A stretch of 64,000 nucleotides of DNA from Effrenium voratum (lineage: Eukaryota > Sar > Dinophyceae > Suessiales > Symbiodiniaceae), in contig CAUJNA010003816.1 in NCBI GenBank assembly GCA_963377175.1, positions 649,501 to 713,500 of the forward strand, written 5' to 3'. Every line of letters begins with the position of its first letter. The first letter of the stretch is position 1. This document shows, piece after piece, positions 42,233-53,320 of the stretch. Made by a program: the position numbers and the translations under genes. The notes beneath the pieces are model-generated. The model made no database searches, had not been told where the DNA came from, and worked only from the letters and a program-made list of their open reading frames with translations.

Positions 42233-43891
42233 CTGCGGTGGCACTTGGCAAAAGAACAAAGGGCGCCTTTGCTACAGCAGCGTTTTTTTCTGGGCTTTGA
42301 AAGGACGCTTTCACGATGCCAAGCGGTAAGTTGTCGCTTTGCTCACAAGCGGTCGCAAAGGACTTGAAATGACCATGTCGAATGAGGAACCCTGTTAGCT
42401 GAAATTGTTCTGACGTGCCCCCCTTTTTGTCAGACCCTGCCTTGACTGTACTCGGTGTCCATACTCTGGCTCTTCCATGGCGTCTGGGCTTCATTCATCT
42501 GCCCGAATTTTCAAATCTCAACACGACATGATCAGTCTCGGAAAGAAACACGCACCGCTAAATCACGTGCTTGTGGCACATCCGAAGCCGACCATGCTCC
42601 TTTCGGAACAGTAAAAAAGGCAAATATGAACCCCGGACCTTTCCCGCAATGGCTCGCCATATTTCAGCCACTGTGGTGAATTAATGCTCCAGGTATGGTT
42701 GTTTTGTTTTAGTGTATTTCCTGGTCACTTGGAGTAGACAGTCGCGGCTCAAAGCCCCAGTTACATGCTCCCTGCAGGCGTTCGTGAATGGCAACTTTCT
42801 CTATTTCACACAACGACTGATCCAACAAACCGGGCTTTCCAGGATTTTCAGGTTTCATGCTAGTCTGCAGTGGTCATTTCACCCAAGGGATTCATCTTTA
42901 TCGGGCCCAAGCACCTCTTTTGTTTGCCCAAAGTCAGCCCGCCGAAATTCGTGCAAACCTGTGGCCCGGTGTTTTCATGGGGAAGCGATTTTGCGTGCTT
43001 GTTCTGCTCATTGTAGAGAGCGCTGCAAAAAGCACAGCTGTCTAGCAAATATCATCACTGGTCAGGCCAAACTCCCTGAAGTCGACAACATTGCTGGAAT
43101 GTGTCATGCTTCCAAGGGAGCTACCTGTCAAGGCACATCCGATGTGTGTTTTCTTTTTTTTTAAAGGTGTTGGTACACTTTCTTAGTATATGTTAGCACA
43201 TGTACACCATATGCGTGCATGCTGGCCCCTAAGCCGAGATGGCTACGACGCCTTGCAATCAAATGCCCAGTGACCATGGAAAGGGAATTCCCTTTTCCCA
43301 GTTCCATGCACCAAGTGGGCAACCAAGGGAACTACACTTGTTCAAAAGGGAAATGACTGGTGACTGGTTGCCTACTCTACTGGTAGAGGGATCGACAGGG
43401 TTTGAGGAGACCGAAGATGAAGAGAAAAGAAGCAGGCTGAAGCGACCCCAAGGGAACTGAGCCCACCAAAAGGGAACAAAGGAAAGGGCTTCTCTTGCTC
43501 TCCTTTCGAGAGGGGAATGCAAGGACTGAAAGTTGCGAAGCTCGGAATTCCCAAAAGAAGCTTGTTAGCACGGATAAGGTTGCCAAGCCGTGTCTGCGGC
43601 CCGCGCCCGTGTCTCAATTTGCTGAGGAACCATGATTGCATTCATGCTGGTTTGCTGACATACACGAGCCCCCAACCCCAAACTGCAAGTTCCGAGGGTT
43701 TTCCGCGGGTATACAGTACTCTCCAAGGGAAATCATGGCCCCATTGAATGTGGACCTACATTGAGTGGTGTCGGAAACCGCACCCATCGGATACTTCATC
43801 TCATGGGATTTCCGCACCGCAGCGCTCCGCGCTCTGAGCCCGACCGGGCTTGAGTGGATCCACGTGGAACCCAAGGTGCTGAAATCAGCTT
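42233..43891. other. Presumed intron
   Basis: No well-bounded exon. Several overlapping open frames at 42.7-43.2 kb on both strands carry no recognisable motif. Confidence 0.35.
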
Positions 43892-44001
43892 CCAGGTCCT
43901 CCAGTAGAGAGGTTAGAATAAGGGTACCCTTTTTTCCGTAGTCTATTTTAGTAGGGGAACCCTCCCCCAAAAAAGGGTAAAAGGGCACTTGGGGGACCTA
44001 G
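43892..44001. mobile_element. Short inverted-repeat element, family A copy 3
   Basis: CCAGGTCCTCCAGTAG to GGGGGACCTAG, flanked by GCTT on both sides (43888-43891 and 44002-44005). The first TIR has one substitution. Confidence 0.82.
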
Positions 44002-44515
44002 GCTTCCCTCCAGTTGGTAGATTGGTTTGGATTTGGATTTGAACCCCTGGTTCTTCTAAGGGGCAACTGGGAAACCATCCCGAAGCTCCAAACTGCAAAT
44101 CCAACCAACTAGAGTGAAGCTGATTGAGATTACAGAATCGCAAACAACAACTCAAAAGGTCGATGTAAGGGCTCCGAACAAAAATTGCAATTCTCAAGGG
44201 ACAAGCTTGCCGTGCCTAGGTGCTGCATACGAAGGCCTTCCCCAGCACTATCCGCATTTGGTGCCCATAGCCGCAGCATCCCCTTTTACATCCGTGATAG
44301 TTTAGGGGTGTTTGGAGTCCAGATGTCCTCTTGAATGGTGCACACCCCTCTATTTTTCGGGGTAGGTTCCGATGAGGTGGTTTCAACTGGCTTCGGTGCA
44401 CGTCCAAATTGTCGTTTGTTGAAGCAGGAGCTTCCCCCGGAGCGCGTGAAGTCCGAAAACTGTAGCATGGTTGTGGAATATCATCCTCGTGATGCCAAAA
44501 TGGGCTCCAATTCTG

Positions 44516-44629
44516 CCATTTGCTTAAGCCCCCTGGAACAAATAAACAAAACAACACAAATATGTCTAGTAGTGATCAAATCCTTCCAAAACCAACAAAG
44601 AAAGATAACCTATATTCTTAAGCAAATGG
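44516..44629. mobile_element. Short inverted-repeat element, family C copy 3
   Basis: CCATTTGCTTAAG at the left and CTTAAGCAAATGG at the right are perfect inverse complements, 114 bases in all. The best preserved copy of the family. Interior AATATGTCTAGTAGTGATCA. Confidence 0.8.
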
Positions 44630-45311
44630 AAGAAAATGGGTCCCAATTTATAGAAAGGTCCCGTTGGTTGGATCGTCCAAGGCTCCGCCACTGCTGGCAG
44701 CTGTGAGATCTCACCGCCAGCTGGGGTCACATCCAGAGCAACCTCCAAGAAGACCTTGCGGGTCTAAAGCAGAGGCGGCCGGCAACCAAGGGTCACATCT
44801 CACTTGCCCAAAGGACCTAGAGAAAAAGGCTAACCTTTTGGGGCCATGACTAAAAACTGACCAAAAAAAGGGAAGCCGATGTCGGGTTCGGGCACGCGAG
44901 ACATCCATGACACCTCTGTCATTACCAAAGAGGAGGTTGTAGTTCCCAACAGCCAGCTGGGCAAAACCGCCGAACCACCGAAAAACATGTGCCGATCCGA
45001 GACCGCCAGTGGATCTCCGCGGGAGAAAACGGGCATCCCGTTGGTTGGTCGTCGACTGGTTACGTTCAGAAGCCAGGTTCAAAACGTGGCAGCCACGGGC
45101 CGTATCCCCAACCCCCTGAAACCTTCCAGATCTCGAGCCACTGCACCCCAGCTCACAAAATACACAGGGGTTTTGGGAATGAATGAACCTGGGGATTCCC
45201 CATAGAACACATAGATTGAGGTGATTTCACTGGGAGCCCCCCATAGAAAACCCCAGAAAACGCGGGGAATTCACAAAGGAAACTGCAATGGATGGCTCAT
45301 AGATTCATAGA
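44630..45311. other. Non-coding
   Basis: Contains a copy of the dispersed GGGGCCATGACTAAAAACTG repeat at 44839-44879. No supported exon. Confidence 0.4.
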
Positions 45312-45434
45312 CTAGGTCCTCCAGTAGAGAGGTTAGAATAAGGGTATACCAACTTTTCCTGTAGTCAATTTTAGTAGGGGAGCCCTCCCAACCAAAAAAG
45401 AAACGGTAAAAGGGCGCGATCCTGGGGGACCTAG
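45312..45434. mobile_element. Short inverted-repeat element, family A copy 4
   Basis: CTAGGTCCTCCAGTAG to GGGGGACCTAG; flanks TAGA and TCGA match at three of four positions. Confidence 0.75.
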
Positions 45435-46057
45435 TCGAGGCGATTGACGTTCTCATGGGGAGCTGGAGGTCGTGACTCGACGTCCAAGTTGCGTCCACGC
45501 GCCGTTTCAGGAAAAGCTCGAAGAGGATAGCCTGCAGCTATCAAGAACGGGTCCTGGGAAAGCCCCCGGCTTCCTTTCGTGAACAGAAAGAAGAAGTTTT
45601 TGTTTGCCAATGGATAGTCCTACACCTAGGGTTCCGTGGATCTGTGTTCATCATGTTAGTGGGCCAAGATGTAAAACACGTACCTGCAAATCTTACATGT
45701 CCAAAACCTGAAGTGCGGAATCCCCAAATTAAAATGATCTTTATCAGCTCATTTTACTGGTGAGCGCGCAATGAGGCAAACTAGTTGTTTTTTGACAACT
45801 CCCGGCTTCCTTCAAGCCAAACTTTTTCCGGTTCGCCAGGTTCTTTTAGATGGCCCTTTAACCTACGAAATCGGGGGAGGCGGGCGAGGGGGCAAGCTGC
45901 AGTTTGGAAAAGGTCATACCTCGAGCTTATGCCAACCCATTGCTGACAGCAAGTGCCAAAAAATAACCAGCGATCAAATGATCAATGGGCTGCTGTTTGC
46001 TCGATGTGAAGCCCTCAGTTGCCAGAAATACAGGTCAACAACATGTCAACAACATGT

Positions 46058-46123
46058 TGGAGCCATGACCAAAAATGGGCCAACATGGGAAAGCTCAAAG
46101 GCGAAAAGGTCGATTCGCTTCTT
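46058..46123. repeat. Dispersed repeat copy, family F
   Basis: GAGCCATGACCAAAAATGGG then GGCGAAAAGGTCGATTCGCT. Recurs at 27858, 44839, 48590 and in part at 16620. Confidence 0.6.
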
Positions 46124-46209
46124 TTGTAAGTGCATGATGGACACACCGCAGGCAACAGTTCACAGGGGTCCCAACCAGGCTGGCGTTCCCAGGCTCTTGA
46201 ACTGATTTG

Positions 46210-46300
46210 TCGCTTCCTGAGTAAGAATGCAAAAGCAAAGCCTCAGCTGTTTCTTTACCACTCAAACCTTGGTCTGCCCAAAAGTGGCTGAAGCCCAACT
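46210..46300. mobile_element. Family B fragment
   Basis: CGCTTCCTGAGTAAGAATGC then TTTACCACTCAAACC; the right end is not preserved. Confidence 0.4.
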
Positions 46301-46424
46301 CGGAGCCCACACCAAAAAAAAACCGTGAGTGCGGGTGGTTTTTCTTTGGGCCCCAACAAAAAACCAACCCGAAAACTGGTACCCCGTTTTCACCCACCCG
46401 ACAACTAGCCTCAAAAAACACGAC

Positions 46425-46494
46425 CTGCCAGTCTCCAGCCCCAGCCGCGATGAAGAGCGTAGTGAATACCACGCACAAATGGGCCAGGCCAAAC
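46425..46494 (-). CDS. Candidate exon, frame uncertain
   Basis: 70 bases after ATGTCAG before GTT, ending at GTCGTG. Phase 0, as demanded by the upstream exon, reads VWPGPFVRGIHYALHRGWGW. The frame entered with one base reads FGLAHLCVVFTTLFIAAGAG, a good membrane helix. Both are plausible; the boundaries are better supported than the frame. Confidence 0.45.
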
Positions 46495-47397
46495 CTGACA
46501 TCTCCAGTTCAAGGCGGGTGGCTGGGTTTTTTCTCAGATTCTGAGTGCCCTCAATATTGTTTTAGTAGCTGGTGGAAGGACTGGATCGACACCGGCTCAG
46601 TTGCCTTTTTTCCTGAACCCAAGCAAAAGGCGACCTTTCGGGGCCAGGACGAAACTGGGCTGCCCTCAGACCCCCCGCTAAAGTTTAGCTTTTGGTGGGT
46701 TAAACGGAAACTCTCACTAAACACTACAAGGCTGAGAAGCTAAGGGGATGGCTGGGAGCCACCAAGGAAAGAGCTGCCGAAAAGGGAAAGCCAGAAGGTC
46801 AGTCGCCCCCGGCTCCCCGTAAAACACAAAACAAATGGAACAAGATGCCAACTGCTGGAACCATTTTGGGGGTTAATTCCATGAGTGGTTCCCAAATCAG
46901 TTGGGCGGGGCTCCCAAAAAAGAAGCAATGATGCACTTGCTTGGAAAACGGAGACAAGGAACCGCTTTGTTGAGGGTGTACGCCGATGGATTCCAGAACC
47001 ATCCGTGAGGAAACTCCTCGGAGGGCTCTTTCTTGGGGCCCTTCTGTTCAAAGGCATGGACTTCACAAGGCACCCATTGATGGTTGGGCTTATCCTCAAC
47101 CCTTCGTCTCAGGAGCTGTTCGTGTTGCTCAAGTTGCATTATCTGCTTCTCCATCTATTTCTAGGGTGAGTCTGGCTCAAGTTGGCTTAGTTTTTTCTAA
47201 ATGACAAAAGAACACTCCACTTCAAAAACCCTGAACTCTGTGAGAAAAAAACAAATCTGAAGAACACAACTTTGTATTCAAACCACACTTCCCAGCTTCT
47301 CCATACATGAGCATGTGTCAAAAAATGGGACCCATGAAAATGATGGGTATCCTCCGGATTTCTTTTAACCACCCCCAAACATGGCACCAAGCCTGAC
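46495..47397. other. Presumed intron
   Basis: Nothing recognised beyond short dispersed pieces. Confidence 0.4.
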
Positions 47398-47508
47398 AGC
47401 AGGCCTCCCTTGGGCGCCGGGCGAGAGAAGAGCGCCGCGCTGGCACCCGAAGCCAGCGAAGCCAACGGACACGGCGGCGGTGCAGATGTAGGACTGCAGC
47501 TGGCCTCG
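47398..47508 (-). CDS. Candidate exon, hydrophobic segment
   Basis: 111 bases after ACCCGAG before CGA, ending at GTCAGGC, phase 0 at both ends. It reads RGQLQSYICTAAVSVGFAGF then GCQRGALLSPG. Codons are strongly C-ending. The SYICTAAVSVGFAGF stretch could be a membrane helix. It joins the exon at 48753-48824 in phase. Confidence 0.5.
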
Positions 47509-47599
47509 CTCGGGTCCATGAACCGGAAAAAAAAGAGGGCATCGCCCAACACGGGGTGGTGACCCCATTCTTGCAGGGTGGAAACTGTTTGGGGAACTT

Positions 47600-47719
47600 C
47601 CATTTGCTTAATTGTTAGCCCCCGGAAAAAATAAAAAGGCTACATAAATGCGAACAATATGTCCAGTAGTAGCGTTCTCTCTTGAAAACCAAGGAAAATA
47701 AACACGTTAAGCAATCGGA
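47600..47719. mobile_element. Short inverted-repeat element, family C copy 4
   Basis: CCATTTGCTTAATTG to GTTAAGCAATCGG, interior AATATGTCCAGTAGTAGCG. Confidence 0.6.
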
Positions 47720-47885
47720 CAGTTACCCCTTGTTATCCTGTCCTTGGGAGGGTGTTCTATCTTGCGAGGCTGGGGGCCTTCGCAACTGCTTCTTGCATGG
47801 GTCTCATGTTGTTTTTGGGTCTGACTTGACATACCTCGTGTACTGCAAAAGATATGTGATTCGGATTCCATGCCATATAATTAGC

Positions 47886-48021
47886 GTAATGTTAATCCCG
47901 GATGGAAATAAACCCCTGGTTGAGTAATAGGGGGTGTCCCCTTTTAGTGGGGATTCATCACTTTTGGAGGGAACACCCCCCCAATAATGGGACGGGCTTA
48001 TTGATACTGGGTCGACATTAC
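47886..48021. mobile_element. Inverted-repeat element, family D copy 2
   Basis: GTAATGTTAATCCCGGATGG at the left and CTGGGTCGACATTAC at the right. The interior GGGGATTCATCAC is the inverse of the interior of copy 1. Confidence 0.68.
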
Positions 48022-48752
48022 CCTCAAGTGGTTTGGGGAGGAGAACTCTGACGAGAGGGTTTGCGACCGATTGTTGCGGCTTCATGCAAGGTGCGTGAAC
48101 AAGTGAGTGTGTTCTGTGACAGCTAGGGGGTCAGGGCGTTGTGCGACGCGGGTTTTGGACAAAGGCGCGCAAGGCGCGCCATATACACAAACAGACTCTC
48201 ACAATTTTCGGCCTAACTTGGACCCAATCTGGGGTGTAGGCTGAAGGGCGGGCCTTGGGCCAGTGGAACAGCCCGTGGAACCAGTCCAAATCAAAAACAC
48301 CCATGCCCCAAAAACCAAACCGACATCCAAGCAATCAAGGGATAAGGTGGCACCAATTCCAGTGGCGTAGCTGGTTTGGGGGGGGGGGGGACATCCAAGC
48401 CAGATTCGCAGATTTCAAGGATTCAAGGCCCGATTGAATCAACCGGCCCTTGGGCCTCCCAATAGGGAAAAAATCGGGTCACGCTTTCAGGGCCCTGTTC
48501 TTCTGCTCAGGTGTTGGCCAAAAAGCTAAACTGATTTAACCGCTACTCAGTTGCAACCAGTTTGGACCCAGAAATACAAGGTGATCACCTTTGGGGTCAT
48601 AGCTAAAAATGGACCAAACGGGGGAAACCAAAAGGTTCAAAAGGACGATTCGCTTTGGGTAACAGAGGCAAACATATGTGCACTAAAAGTGACTGAAGCC
48701 CACTAGCTGTAGACAATTTAGGGGATTGGGGTCTGATTGGGGCGAGGCGAAC
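48022..48752. other. Presumed intron
   Basis: Contains a family-F repeat at 48590-48661 (GGGGTCATAGCTAAAAATGG). No exon seen. Confidence 0.4.
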
Positions 48753-48824
48753 TTTGAGTGGCGAAGCCACCAGCCAAATCCAGCCTTCCAGGGGATCTGT
48801 CAATGCCCAAATCTGCGCGTAGAC
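48753..48824 (-). CDS. Candidate exon, unknown protein
   Basis: 72 bases, phase 0 at both ends. The acceptor is CCCGCAG before GTC and the donor is GTTCGCC. It reads VYAQIWALTDPLEGWIWLVA then SPLK, rich in Trp and hydrophobic residues, possibly membrane-associated. One of the most convincing islands. The plus strand also shows an open frame here (LRVDLRAREVMETRI) without splice support. Confidence 0.55.
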
Positions 48825-49101
48825 CTGCGGGCTCGTGAGGTGATGGAAACACGCATTTTGGGGGCTCCGCTAAAAGAAGGCACACGAACAGGGGCGTGGC
48901 TATTGCCCCCGGTGCTCGTTGTGCTCGTTTTGTGTGGTTGGTTCGGTAAAACCACCAGGTGTTCTAGACCCTTGGTTCAGTTCAGGGGCTCACACATTCT
49001 GTGTGCTAATGGAGGCTCGGCTCGACAAGTCAAAGCGCTGATCCGTGGGCTGAGGGAACTTCAACCAATGTGCGATTCCGCAGGGCACGGCAATTTGGAC
49101 A

Positions 49102-49203
49102 ACTCACTTCCTGAGTGGGTTGGCCAAACAAAGTCCATTTTTTGTATACCACTAAAATTTGGTGTTCCCGAAAAAAATAAAGCCCATGAGCTAGGAAGGT
49201 GAG
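49102..49203. mobile_element. Short inverted-repeat element, family B copy 4
   Basis: CTCACTTCCTGAGTGGGTTG to GCTAGGAAGGTGAG, interior ATACCACTAAAATTTGG. Confidence 0.6.
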
Positions 49204-49490
49204 ACAAGCAACGCAAATACGCGTTGCGTGGTGGGCATCAAGCTCTGAGGGATGAACGCTCTGAAAGTACTGGAGCTACCTCTGCACCAAAGATGGGGTC
49301 TGCACAAATGCCTTTAGAAGGGCAGTGCAAATGTAGGCCAAAGGCAAATCCCCTTCGATTCCAGACTTTGTTCGGAAAAAGGAAGTGCCCGTTTTGAAAG
49401 CTGGTCGATTTGCAGCGCTGAAACCCTTGCGCCTCCTGTTTTTTTTGCAGATCCCTCGTCAAAAAAAACAGATCAACCACACACAAGCAC

Positions 49491-49541
49491 CAACAGGCCG
49501 GTGAAATTGGCGACCACATCAGCTGCAACCTCAAGATCACC
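49491..49541 (-). CDS. Candidate exon, unknown protein
   Basis: 51 bases, phase 0 at both ends. The acceptor is CACTGCAG before GGT and the donor is GTGCTTG. It reads GDLEVAADVVANFTGLL. It continues in phase with 48753-48824. No family assigned. Confidence 0.5.
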
Positions 49542-50185
49542 CTGCAGTGGGCAGAAAGAATGCCTGAATGACAGCATGTACTTGGGAGAGGGAGGACCGA
49601 AACTTGGTGAAAAGAATGTGCGGGGGTTCAAAGGAACTAGAAACCCTCGTAAAATAGCCAGCCATAGCATGCCGAAAAAGAACGGCAAAGCATGCCAGCC
49701 GGAACATGTGTGGCAGTGCGTGGCGAAAATTACAAAAGTCTTCAGCCCATTACAACATCTGTAAAATGCAGAGGACCCCCTCCACTCAACGCCCACCCCC
49801 CCATTTGTCCACATTCTGAACGCAGCCGTCAGGCCCACAATCTCCACAAACCTCGAGCAAAGCATGTTTGAGAGCAGCTTTAGGAAACATTAAGAACCCT
49901 CAACTGCTCCCCCTAATCACTAGAATGGCTGCAAAGCTGCAAACAAAACCTGCACAAAGGACCCGAGACTAAACGATACATCCGGACCTTTCGGAACTTC
50001 AACCCTGATCGAACACCCCCCCAAACAAAAAAAAGCGCTGGCCAAATGGACCAAACATTTTAATTGTTCCATGCTCCAGAATCTCACTACCCGCTTGGCC
50101 AAACAAAAGCTCTCAGGTTTTGGTTTGCGGACCTAAAGAGAGTCGACCCAACAAGCGTCCAGCAACCGGGAGGGAACCTGTCCCT
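49542..50185. other. Presumed intron
   Basis: A minus-strand frame from an ATG at 49865 is open through to the exon above, but the part before the acceptor has no coding character. Confidence 0.4.
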
Positions 50186-50286
50186 CCATTTGCTTAAGTC
50201 CCCTGCACAAAATACACATATAAAACTGATAGATTCCCTTTAAAAAACCAAGAGGCGAAAAGAAAACAAAAATCTCAAACCAACTG
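50186..50286. mobile_element. Family C copy 5, right end decayed
   Basis: CCATTTGCTTAAGTCC to CCAACTGG; the interior differs from the other copies (GATAGATTCCCTTTAAAAAA) and matches 41062-41118. Confidence 0.45.
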
Positions 50287-50551
50287 GAAGCTATCTTTCT
50301 GAAGCTTCCTTTCAGCAGCCCCTTGCTTTGGATTGGTCGGAGGAGGAGTGGTTGCCGCTTTCTCCCACGAACTAACATGGAACCTGACGCTTCGGCGGGT
50401 TGAAGACAAACTGCTGCTTTCAAAGGGAACCCCCCGAAATGCACAAAGGGAAATCAACTCCAAATCCAAATCCCCCGGGCTAACGACTCAGACCTTCCCG
50501 CAACCCGGAAAAAAAACAAAAACAAACCACTGTGACTCGACATGACTCGAC

Positions 50552-50623
50552 CCCACGAATTGGACTCGGAGGAGTTCTCGATCCCTTCACTGGAACCGGC
50601 CGGCGCCCTTTTCCGAGCCCGGC
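50552..50623 (-). CDS. Candidate exon, Ser-rich segment
   Basis: 72 bases after CCTGCAG before GCC, ending at GTCGAGT. Two bases enter and one leaves. It reads RARKRAPAGSSEGIENSSES then NSW. The plus strand over this island is also strongly open (LDSEEFSIPSLEPAGALF), so the strand is uncertain. Confidence 0.35.
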
Positions 50624-51058
50624 CTGCAGGCTGGCGCCGGGCCTCGCGACACACACTCGCCGTGGATTGGGAAGCTTGCATTTTTTCTTGGAAGCCGAAA
50701 CTTGGAGGGAAAAACCCCGCGGCTTTCACGGAAAGGCGGTTTTAAAATAAACCCGCCTTTCACGGAAAGCAGGTAGCATAAACCGCCTCAAAGGAACCCC
50801 AGGGCATACATTCAATTTACAATCAAATGGGAAGAGATGGGATAAGTGTGCCGCACAGCCCGACGCTCGGGTTCGCACGCTGGCCGCCCCGCCTGAAACT
50901 TGCTGCTTCGGGCTCAAAGTAGCCTCAGCTCCGGTGGGCTCACCCAAAGGGCTGTGGGCCCTTCCTAACCCAGCCCCTGGAGGTTCAGATGTGCCAGGGT
51001 CAAGTGTGGTCATGGCCATGCATCCCGCAACCAAGCAACCAATTAATCACCTCACCAA

Positions 51059-51134
51059 TTGGTGGTTTGGGGTTTGGATGTTGGGACATGCCTTCTTGCG
51101 TTTCAAGTTCAAATCTCCAAACCACCAATCCAAC
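51059..51134. mobile_element. Foldback element, family E copy 2
   Basis: TTGGTGGTTTGG at the left, CCAAACCACCAATCCAAC at the right, 76 bases. Confidence 0.55.
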
Positions 51135-51159
51135 CCCGCCCCCCCCCCCCCCCCTCCCC

Positions 51160-51228
51160 AATTCTTGAGAGGTTGATGAGCATCGTTCTTTTGACCGTGC
51201 CTCTCTCGAAAGCCTCCCAGCGTCGCCA
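51160..51228 (-). CDS. Candidate exon, unknown protein
   Basis: After TTTGCAG before TGG, phase-0 reading WRRWEAFERGTVKRTMLINL then SRIG. The 3' boundary is not a GT; it runs into a C tract on the plus strand, so a GA donor or a different end is possible. Confidence 0.4.
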
Positions 51229-51488
51229 CTGCAAACAGGGGCTTGCTCAAACGAGGTAAGATAGCCAGAGGCCAAATTGACAAAACAGACCCTTTCAAAG
51301 CAAAGGACAGCACCAGGATGTCTGAAGACGTCGAACCGGAAAGTAACCAAGAATCGCCCCCCCCCCCCCCCAATAAAAATAAAATAAATCCCTCGCATCC
51401 TGCGTTCACCGACTCAAACTTTGCCTGAATTTGGAAGACCTGGAAAAAACCACACCATGGAGGCCTTTTGGGCGTTGGGCCACATGAC

Positions 51489-51550
51489 CTTCGGAACCTC
51501 GAGACAGTTCTTGGAGCTCTGAAGGCTCGAGCTGGAACCGATCCCGGAGC
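51489..51550 (-). CDS. Candidate exon, unknown protein
   Basis: 62 bases after ACACCAG before GCT, ending at GTCATGT. Entered with one base it reads LRDRFQLEPSELQELSRGSE and leaves one base. Clean boundaries. A plus-strand frame (NLETVLGALKARAG) is also open. Confidence 0.42.
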
Positions 51551-53320
51551 CTGGTGTTTGGCACGTGCCAGCCCCAAAGTGACCCTTGTCAGGAGCAAAT
51601 CCAAATCCAACCGGTTTCAGGCTACGGAGCTGGAAAAAAAAGAAGCAGAATGAGGTTTCTTGAGCCCGAAGAGCTGTCTAGCCAAAACCCTGTGAAGGCT
51701 TAAGGCAGCTCTCCGCTGTTTCTGGTGTGGACCTAACGGGGGGCGAATTCTGGGTTGGGTGGGCGATTCTTGGATCATACGCCATAAGCCCTGGAGATTC
51801 GGCCTGAAGGGGGCTATAGCCCGCTGAGGCCTGAGCGCCCGGCCCATGTTGCTATCCCAATTCACCGACCCAAATCGCGTCTTGCGACGCGGACGCGCTC
51901 TCGGCGACTGGAATCGGTTCGGGGATAGGAACTGGGCGCTCGGGGTCCAGGGGATGACTACGGATGACTTGCCGAGCACATCATGTCCCAAACAAGGCGA
52001 GATCCAAGCACATGCTTCCTCTCTCTTTCTGCGAGCGTGCGGACCATGTGAGTGTTTGTTCTTTTCTTGAGGGAAACCGACGGGAAAGCCTCACAAGACC
52101 AAAAGACCCAAGACCACAAGACTAAAAGACCCAAAGACCCACAAGACCCAAGACCGATTCAAGAGCCAAGGATCTGCATGTATTGTTGTCCCCGCAGTAG
52201 AGGTCCACACAGCTGTGCAGGCCTCCGGCGACTGAAACCTCGACTTACATTTGAATCTTCAAATGTTGAAACAGTTGGGGACGGAGTGGAACCCCTTGTG
52301 ATACTACTTCCCGAATTTGTTCATAGAAAAGGGTTTACCATAACTTGTACCAACAGAAGTGGAAAAACCCAAGGACGGACTTGCTCATAGCGGGATGCCA
52401 AGTTGTATCTCAGTGGTTGGAGAAACCCCGAGTCATCCCCACCCTGGGAAAAGAAGTTCGGAAACTGGGGGGGAGGATTGGTCGAACGTCAGCAAGCTGG
52501 CAGCAAGCCGAAACGCAACGAGTTCACACGCGTGAAACAAGCGAAAAATAAACATACATCGACCTGCATACTTTACAACCCTTCCCAGATTCGAAAGAAG
52601 AAGTGGGCTCGGAAAGTCGCTGGCTGATTCCTAAAAATGGAAAGTGCCCAAACAAAGTCCAAACCTTGTGTCTGCCACTGAGACGGTCCGAAAAGTCTGG
52701 CCAAACTCTGTTTGGTGGACAGAACCTCTCCGCAAATGATGTCGAAAGCGGCCATAATGAAAATTTGCCTAATATGTCTCACAGGAGGGGCCTTGAACCT
52801 CAGCATTGCGTAAGGATACCCGCCAGGCAAACCATCACAAGCACCAAGGGGTGTCAACATGGCACCTATCGGCATGCATGTTGCAAAGGCGTTGCAAACC
52901 TTAGCTCTGCAAAAATGGGGGCGGATGCCTGCATGCTTTGGGAGGGGCCCTCCAACCTGGTTGTTTTCCTTGCGATTTCACTTGAAGCCAACCTTAAACA
53001 GGGCACCCTCGCAAAGAGACAAGCCTGTGTGCCATCGCACGGCCCTTCCTTTTCTTGGCCGAAGCAGACCGGCGGATGGGTCCACCTAGATGGCTCGATC
53101 GCTAGGAATGCTTGACAACGGTGGCCGAGGCCGGGGAAAAGTACACCTGTCAAAGCGTGTAAATGTCATGCCCAAATGTCATTGCATGCAGTGTGTCTAT
53201 TTTGGGGGGACCCAACAAAAACACGGAGATGTAGTTGCCGTGTTGCAATGCTGGGTTAATCTTCAAACCAGCCTAAAGGGTACCCTTATAAACGACAACC
53301 ATATGAATCCCCATGAACCA
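51551..53320. other. Presumed intron or intergenic
   Basis: At 51.87-51.99 kb a minus-strand frame (DVLGKSSVVIPWTPSAQFLS) looks coding but has no clear acceptor. The rest shows only short repeats such as AAGACCCAAGACC at 52.1 kb. Confidence 0.35.

Noticed and set aside
42042..42329. Plus-strand frame with RRIAIAVLAIVFSCGGTW ending at a GTAAGT
   Set aside because: Good donor but no acceptor or convincing start; the minus strand gives two exons with matching phases.
41169..47508. TMEM14 family for the hydrophobic exons at 47.4 and 41.2 kb
   Set aside because: Only a loose pattern likeness; intervening phase-fitting exons would split the domain.
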